From positions 1 through 9,860 of the forward strand of contig CAJJNI010000082.1 of NCBI GenBank assembly GCA_905193085.1: DNA of 9,860 nt. The letters are read 5' to 3'. Shown piece after piece: positions 5,133-9,860 of this stretch. The position numbers and the translations under genes are program-made. Origin of the DNA: an uncultured Lachnospiraceae bacterium. GTDB taxonomy: Bacteria > Bacillota > Clostridia > Lachnospirales > Lachnospiraceae. Below the pieces are notes generated by a model. It did not search any database. It had not been told where the DNA came from and saw nothing but the letters and a program-made list of their open reading frames with translations. Positions within the stretch are counted from its first letter, which is position 1, and every line of letters begins with the position of its first letter.

Positions 5133-6625
5133 AACCAGTGGCAAAGTGGGTAAAACGTGAATGTTACCAGCAACTTCATGATTATGTTTATGGAGATATA
5201 CATGATAGAGTGTATATTTTGTATGGTCTTAGAAGAACCGGTAAAACAACACTGATACGTCAGTTGATATCAGATATGGATACATCAATGAGAAGTAAAA
5301 CTGTGTTCATTCAGATACAGGATAATAAGACCTTGGATGATGTGAATCGGGATTTAAAAGTTCTGGAAGAAAAAGGTTATCGCTATGTGTTTATCGATGA
5401 GGTTACACTACTGAATGATTTTATCGAAGGTGCAGCACTGTTTTCTGATGTATTTGCGGCGAGCGGAATGAAGATAGTACTTTCCGGTACTGATTCCTTA
5501 GGCTTTATGTTTACAGAGGATGAGGAGTTGTATGACAGGTGCATTATGTGTCATACAACTTTTATTCCATATCGCGAATTTGAGAGAGTGCTGGGAATTG
5601 TTGGTATTGATGATTTCATTCGATATGGCGGAACGATGAGTCTTGGTGGAAAGCAGTATAATGATAATGCCATGATTTTTGCCACTAAGAAGAGTACCGA
5701 CGAGTACGTTGACAGTGCCATTGCGAGAAATATTCAGCATTCCTTAAAAAATTATAAGTATGAAGGTCATTTCCGTTCATTGCGGGATTTATATGAGAAA
5801 AATGAATTAACCAACGCAATTAACAGAATTGTGGAGGATATGAACCATCGATTCACTATGGAGGTATTGACCAGAGATTTTAAATCAAATGATTTAAGAA
5901 TTTCAGCAAGCAATTTACGAAAGGATCGGGAAGAACCGACAGATATTCTCGATCGTATTGATATTCTTAAAGTGAATGAAATGCTGAAATCTTTGCTGGA
6001 AATCAAGGATAAGGAAGAACAAAAGGTTGAAATCCAAGATTCATATCGTTACGAAATAAAAGAATACTTGGATTTGCTTGACTTAACTGTGGAAATAGAA
6101 AGCAGATGGATGTCTGATTATAATCGAAGAGAATCCAGAACAGCATTTTCGCAGCCTGGTATGCGTTATTCCCAAGCAGAGGCACTTATCAAATCGCTTA
6201 TGCAGGATGATATGTTTAGAGGTTTATCCTTTGAAGAGCGAAAGCGAGTAACTGAAAGAATAATAGATGAAATCAAAGGCAGAATGATGGAGGATATTGT
6301 TCTTTTGGAAACAAAGCTTTCCAAAAAGAATTGTGAAGTGTTCCGCTTACAGTTTGCAATTGGCGAATTTGATATGGTGGTGTTTAATCCGGATGAAGGG
6401 ACTTGCGAAATCTATGAGATTAAGCATAGTAAAGAAGTTGTTCCACAGCAGTGCAAACATTTGTTGGATGAACAAAAATGCAAGGATACTGAATTTAGAT
6501 ATGGTACAATTACCGGAAAGTATGTGATATACCGTGGTGCTACAACATCGCTTGTTAAGTCAGGCGTGGAGACACAGGAAGATGTGGCTTATCTGAATGT
6601 GGAAGAGTATTTGAAGGCGTTGTAA
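5102..6625 (+). CDS. AAA-family ATPase with DUF4143-like (PD-(D/E)xK-like) C-terminal domain
   Basis: The 507-residue protein has Walker A GLRRTGKT (residues 42-49), Walker B YVFIDEV (95-101), a sensor-like VLSGTDS (126-132) and the FIPYREFERVLG segment (154-165) typical of AAA_14/DUF4143 ATPases. The C-terminal part shows an E397 ... D424 ... E439-x-K441 arrangement (GRMMEDI, GEFDMV, YEIKHS). This is the restriction-endonuclease-like fold pattern common in these ATPases and often thought inactive. The middle (about 215-390) is helical and charged. Biological role is unknown for the family; mobile-element maintenance or defence is inferred only from context. ATG 5102 overlaps the preceding gene by 31 bases and has no good ribosome site, so translation is probably coupled. 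An alternative start at GTG 5138 has GGAGAGG 13 bases upstream. Confidence 0.85.
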   Translation: MYSKNWRGFVKPVAKWVKRECYQQLHDYVYGDIHDRVYILYGLRRTGKTTLIRQLISDMDTSMRSKTVFIQIQDNKTLDDVNRDLKVLEEKGYRYVFIDEVTLLNDFIEGAALFSDVFAASGMKIVLSGTDSLGFMFTEDEELYDRCIMCHTTFIPYREFERVLGIVGIDDFIRYGGTMSLGGKQYNDNAMIFATKKSTDEYVDSAIARNIQHSLKNYKYEGHFRSLRDLYEKNELTNAINRIVEDMNHRFTMEVLTRDFKSNDLRISASNLRKDREEPTDILDRIDILKVNEMLKSLLEIKDKEEQKVEIQDSYRYEIKEYLDLLDLTVEIESRWMSDYNRRESRTAFSQPGMRYSQAEALIKSLMQDDMFRGLSFEERKRVTERIIDEIKGRMMEDIVLLETKLSKKNCEVFRLQFAIGEFDMVVFNPDEGTCEIYEIKHSKEVVPQQCKHLLDEQKCKDTEFRYGTITGKYVIYRGATTSLVKSGVETQEDVAYLNVEEYLKAL

Positions 6626-6673
6626 GTGTGCAAAAAATATGTACAATAAGAAGTTAATTAATGGAGGCACATA

Positions 6674-7417
6674 TTGAAATTAATAGAAAAAAAGCTTGCT
6701 TTTTATGAAGAGGAATACAAAAAATTTATGGGAATTAATCAGTTCCCCAAATATGAGTTGCAGTTTAAAGAGATATCTTTGAATATTGCTGATAAATACG
6801 GATTTGATAGTGTTGCTTTTGCGACTTATCAAACTCAAACAAATAAAAATATGCTTGTTGTCAGTACAAATCTTAAATTAACTAAACATGTAATATTTCA
6901 TGAGTTTACACATATATACGATTCGTACAGATATGTTAAAGGCGATAAGGCAAGATATGCGGGTTTGTCCGGTTTTACAGAATATCATGCATCACAAGTA
7001 GAATTGATGCAATTACTAAATGTTGAAAATATTGATGATTCTTTCATTTTTTCTATGGATTCGATAATAAATACGATTTCTGGCAAAAAGAGTGTGCAGC
7101 AATATATCGATGAAAGACAGCAACATGCTATTGATTTGTTTGAACGAAAAGATTTTCCGGTAAACTTAGAAACATTGAAATCTGCTTTAGGTATTCTCTA
7201 TAATTATTTGGGTCTACGTTCAATTTGTGAGATGTATGCTATAGATTATAAAGAGAAAATAAATAATGAGGCATTTCTGAAATATATATCAACTTTACAG
7301 TTTTGTCCTTTAAATAATCTAATGCATGGATGGTTAGATGAGAAGAAAATAGAACAAAGTATTGAATTGTATGTAAATATTATCTTTCCTCTTATTGAGA
7401 AATTTAAGCTGGCATAG
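6674..7417 (+). CDS. Putative zinc metallopeptidase-like protein with HEFTH motif
   Basis: The 247-residue protein contains HVIFHEFTHIYDS, an HExxH zinc site at residues 76-80. After about 20 residues comes GFTEYHASQVE, where E103 or E110 could be the third ligand, as in gluzincins. The spacing and short length recall small cytoplasmic metallopeptidases of mobile elements (ImmA-like in style), but I do not recognise a named family. No signal peptide or membrane helix is visible. The start is TTG 6674, supported by GGAGG (6663-6667) six bases upstream; no ATG fits. It lies 48 bases after the ATPase and is probably in the same operon. Base composition is visibly more AT-rich than in the mob genes, suggesting separate acquisition. 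The gene ends in TAG. The same frame continues 21 codons to a TGA (7481-7483) that overlaps the next start codon, so the original C-terminus may have been longer. Confidence 0.72.
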   Translation: MKLIEKKLAFYEEEYKKFMGINQFPKYELQFKEISLNIADKYGFDSVAFATYQTQTNKNMLVVSTNLKLTKHVIFHEFTHIYDSYRYVKGDKARYAGLSGFTEYHASQVELMQLLNVENIDDSFIFSMDSIINTISGKKSVQQYIDERQQHAIDLFERKDFPVNLETLKSALGILYNYLGLRSICEMYAIDYKEKINNEAFLKYISTLQFCPLNNLMHGWLDEKKIEQSIELYVNIIFPLIEKFKLA

Positions 7418-7479
7418 TGCATGGAGTATGTGTCTAAGAGTTTTGGCAAATTAAATGTACAAATGGAAAGGATGATGCA

Positions 7480-8264
7480 ATGAGTAAAAATACTTTTAGC
7501 ATATCAGGGGATAAAATATATATAACAAGACCTGAATGGAATTATATGGCATGTGCTACGGTAAGGGCCGATTATGCAGAAGAAATACAGAATGCTACTT
7601 GTGGCTTGAATAACGGAAGATACCTTTATAATCAGAAACTAGGGTATCTTCATGCTTATATAATGAAAAAGTGGTATGGCGAAGATGTTTGTCAAAGCAT
7701 GAAAGAATAGCATTTTGTTCTTCATCATATGGATAATAATAGTACTAATTGTTGCATAGAAAATCTTTGTTTTTTACCAAATGCATATAATAAGGCGAAA
7801 GGACTTACATTTGATCAGGAAAATGAGGACAAAAGATTTATTGCTTTGACTATAACTATGGATTTTGATACAAAACTTTATCAAATAACAATCAAGTTTA
7901 ATTATCCGGCAACATTAGTCTTAGAGGGATTTGAGAAACCTGCAGTTATCGAATTAGCATACTTGCTGTATGAAGGGGATTATCGTAGAGTGATAATTGA
8001 GGCACAAAATATTTTACTTGAGTATAAAGAGGCATATACATTTTCACCAGAAAAAATACGAGCAATTGATTATCATATAGAAGGTTGCATAGGAAAAGTT
8101 TTGCCACCGGAAGTTCATGAAGAGTATTTGAGTGGTAAACATGGACATGGTGTTTGTATTATGTACAGAATTGCACCATTAAAAATTGGACGAAGGATGT
8201 TGGAGATAAGTATTTTATTATAACAGATATTAATGGTGGTTCAAGGTATCAGATAGAGTTATAG
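7480..8264 (+). pseudogene. HNH endonuclease gene interrupted by in-frame amber codon and a one-base frameshift
   Basis: One reading frame from ATG 7480 gives about 76 residues ending KKWYGEDVCQSMKE, a TAG at 7708-7710, then in the same frame HFVLHHMDNN and CCIENLCFLPNAYNKAKG. The two sides together form an HNH-nuclease core: LHxxIMKKWYG, HHxDNN, then a cysteine-rich ENLCFL and NKAKG segment. The frame continues to about 8180 and then runs to a premature TAA at 8221-8223. Shifting frame at the AAAAA run (8180-8184) restores WTKDVGDKYFIITDINGG and SRYQIEL with TAG at 8262-8264. One lost A therefore explains the second lesion. Undamaged, the protein would be about 260 residues. A ribosome site GGAAAGG lies at 7465-7471. 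Either decay or sequencing error could cause the frameshift, and the amber codon is independent. The nuclease assignment is confident; activity is unlikely. Confidence 0.82.
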
Positions 8265-8290
8265 AAAGAACTATATAGAATTTGGATGAA

Positions 8291-8331
8291 AAAAGAGGTT
8301 TACATCGGTTTATAAGATGTAAGCCTCTTTT
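8291..8331. terminator. Bidirectional intrinsic terminator between convergent genes
   Basis: AAAAGAGGTTTACATC (8291-8306) pairs with GATGTAAGCCTCTTTT (8316-8331) around a nine-base loop. The 16-bp stem has a single T/G wobble. The plus strand ends in TTTT and the minus strand in six T residues. It sits 26 bases after the end of the plus-strand HNH frame and just before the end of the minus-strand TPR gene, so it can end transcription from both sides. Confidence 0.85.
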
Positions 8332-8336
8332 AGGTA

Positions 8337-9587
8337 TTATAAGTTTTCAATTTCAAGCAAATCCACCTTCTGCCCCTCCATCTCTATCAGATTTCCCTGT
8401 TGCTCCTTGCACGTCAACAAATCAGGATGCTCTTCATCCAGAAATTTTTGGAATATGCTTTCGGCCTGTGCGTAGTACATAAGAGCTGCTTTTTCGTTAC
8501 GCATAGAGGCGTGGACAGTGGCAAGGTTTTGAAACAGGTAACCTTTGGTAAGGGTATAGGATTCATATACCTTATCTGTAATACCGATACAGCTTGTGAA
8601 GATTCGGGCAGCCTCCGGGAACTTGCCTTGATGATATAAAAGTTTGGCATAAGTGTTCATGGTATAGAGGCCGTTTGGGGAATACTGCATCTGTGTCTGT
8701 ACAAGTGTATTGGCAGATTTTTCAATATAATCCAAGGCCTGCTCCGGCTTTCGGAGATTCATACAATAACTTCCGGCATCAAGATACATGGATGATAAAT
8801 TGAAGATATGTGTGGTGCCTTTTCCGCAGGCTTCTGCAATTGCTTTTTCTTCCAGTTCCAGAGCTTTTACATGATTTTGATGAATAATAGCGGCTTCGGT
8901 TGCCCTATAGTGAAGGAGCGTGGCATGGTCCTCGTTGGTAATATTCTAATAAAGATAGCAGATGCCTTCATATTCGCCAAGAAGCTTTTGGAATAGACGG
9001 TAGTGATGCAATCGGGAACTGCTTTCTAAACCATGAGAAACTAGTTTCTTATAAGTAGTCCGTTCATCTTTATCTACAAAGAGCAGTGTAGTATTCAGAA
9101 TATCTAATGCAAATCGAATGTGTTCATGATTGCTGTCTGAAACGGCTTGCAAGAGAGAATCAAAAAAGGATGGAGCCTGACTCAAGGAAAGCATTTTTCT
9201 CGCGTTAATAATCTTACGCATATAAGGATTCAGCAACAGTCGTTGATGGTCCTTAACGAGCAGACCATATTCTTCTAAAATCTGAATCTCATTGATATAT
9301 GCACCATGCCAATCATAAAACAGCTTTATCGGGAATCCACTATCCGGAGCAAGTGCAATTACAGATAAGACGGTAAGTGTATTAGGCTCTAACTGTTGTA
9401 AGTCGAGCAGAGATTCTATATGCTTGTAGTAGGCAAGTCTGCGAGTTTGATTGTCTTTGTTTAATGTAATATTGCTGGTGTCCTCTTTGAACAAAACATT
9501 TTCTTTTAATTTTGCCAAAAGGTTTTGGGCGGTTATAGTTCCATAGGAAAGCAAACGTGCCATGAGTGTATCAGATTTTGAAAAAGC
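8337..9587 (-). pseudogene. NB-ARC/TPR-type protein, N-terminally truncated and interrupted by in-frame amber codon
   Basis: The minus strand is open from 9587 to TAA 8337-8339 except for one TAG at 8946-8948. The frame is identical on both sides: YEGICYLY, stop, NITNEDHATLLHYRATEA. The first part resembles the winged-helix segment that follows the nucleotide-binding domain in clostridial NB-ARC/TPR proteins: LMARLLSYG, KHIESLLDLQQLEPNTLTVL, then FYDWHG and ILEEYGLLVKD with NPYMRKII. The second part is helical TPR-like repeats: KALELEEKAIAEACGKG, EQALDYIEKSANTLVQT, AARIFTSCIG and AALMYYAQAESIFQKF. The P-loop domain and any DNA-binding domain are absent; homology stops where topB sequence begins on the other strand (about 9566-9587). 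Intact relatives are probably signal-sensing regulators or NTPase defence-type proteins. Here it is most likely a remnant. ATG 9561-9563 is in frame but has no clear ribosome site. Confidence 0.78.
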
Positions 9588-9860
9588 TCATGCACGATGA
9601 CAGGGTAGATGCTGTTGTGTGTGCTACCGACGCAGGAAGAGAGGGAGAGTTAATCTTCCGCCTGACCTACAACATGGCAGGCTGCAGAAAGCCGATGAAA
9701 CGTTTATGGATTTCTTCTATGGAGGAAAGTGCAATCAAAGAGGGATTTTCTAATCTCAGACCGGGTAGCGATTATGATAATCTGTATCACTCAGCATTAT
9801 GCAGACAGGAAGCAGACTGGCTTGTGGGTATCAATGGCACTAGGCTTTTTACGGTATTGT
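9566..9860 (+). pseudogene. topB: DNA topoisomerase III (TopB) fragment, N-terminus missing, runs off right edge
   Basis: The plus frame from 9566 reads VYQILKKLMHDDRVDAVV, then CATDAGREGELIFRLTYNMA, KRLWISSMEESAIKEGF, NLRPGSDYDNLYHSALCRQE and ADWLVGINGTRLFTVL. This is the TOPRIM acidic motif and following segment of type IA topoisomerase III, of the kind carried on Firmicutes conjugative elements. A normal TopB starts about 80-90 residues earlier, with the EKPS glutamate of the TOPRIM site. That part is absent, because a TGA stands at 9563-9565 and the DNA before it belongs to the opposite-strand TPR gene. No start codon with a ribosome site is seen, so the gene is 5'-truncated at a junction. 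The downstream part is beyond the window. Confidence 0.88.

Noticed and set aside
8282..8996. Plus-strand frames at 8282-8482, 8400-8639 and 8808-8996
   Set aside because: All are antisense shadows of the TPR gene or cross the terminator hairpin.
1..9860. CRISPR array, tRNA, rRNA or insertion-sequence transposase
   Set aside because: No regularly spaced 25-40-base repeats, tRNA cloverleaf, rRNA-like stretch or transposase/integrase motif was seen on either strand.

Overview
The window looks like accessory DNA from a low-GC Gram-positive bacterium, most likely a gut Clostridia/Lachnospiraceae-type organism. This is inferred from strong AGGAGG-type ribosome sites, AT-rich codon use, and the families present: a ParM-like actin, MobC plus a MOBP-type relaxase, a small protein beside an AAA/DUF4143-like ATPase, an NB-ARC/TPR-type protein, and a mobile-element-type topoisomerase III. 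No rRNA, tRNA or CRISPR array was seen. It reads as a mosaic of a mobilizable element flanked by gene fragments.

Layout. (1) 1-820, minus strand: a 5'-truncated type I restriction specificity gene (hsdS) running off the left edge and breaking exactly at the conserved inter-TRD repeat. (2) 805-2289: a type II plasmid-partition-like cassette, with four 11-bp direct repeats (parC-like), an actin-like ATPase (ParM) and a small ribbon-helix-helix-like protein with an acidic tail (ParR-like). (3) 2290-2642: a gene-free, hairpin-rich stretch that is the best oriT candidate. (4) 2643-4666: mobC and relaxase with stop/start overlap. (5) 4708-8264: a likely four-gene cargo operon behind a promoter embedded in a large dyad. 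It holds a small DUF6788-like protein, an ATPase with a PD-(D/E)xK-like C-terminus, an HExxH metallopeptidase-like protein, and an HNH nuclease gene broken by an in-frame amber codon and a one-base frameshift. (6) 8291-8331: a bidirectional terminator. (7) 8337-9587, minus strand: an NB-ARC/TPR-type gene missing its N-terminal ATPase part and interrupted by an in-frame amber codon. (8) 9566-9860: a topB fragment lacking its N-terminus and running off the right edge.

How the parts fit. ParMR with its repeats would segregate an extrachromosomal form. MobC plus relaxase would nick the hairpin-rich region so that a helper conjugation machine, absent here, could move the DNA. The downstream operon is cargo, plausibly defence or maintenance, but no function is proven. 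Both flanks are truncated genes, so both ends look like recombination scars. In-frame TAG codons in two adjacent cargo genes, with a possible third, are the most unusual pattern. Decay is the simplest explanation, but recoding deserves a check.
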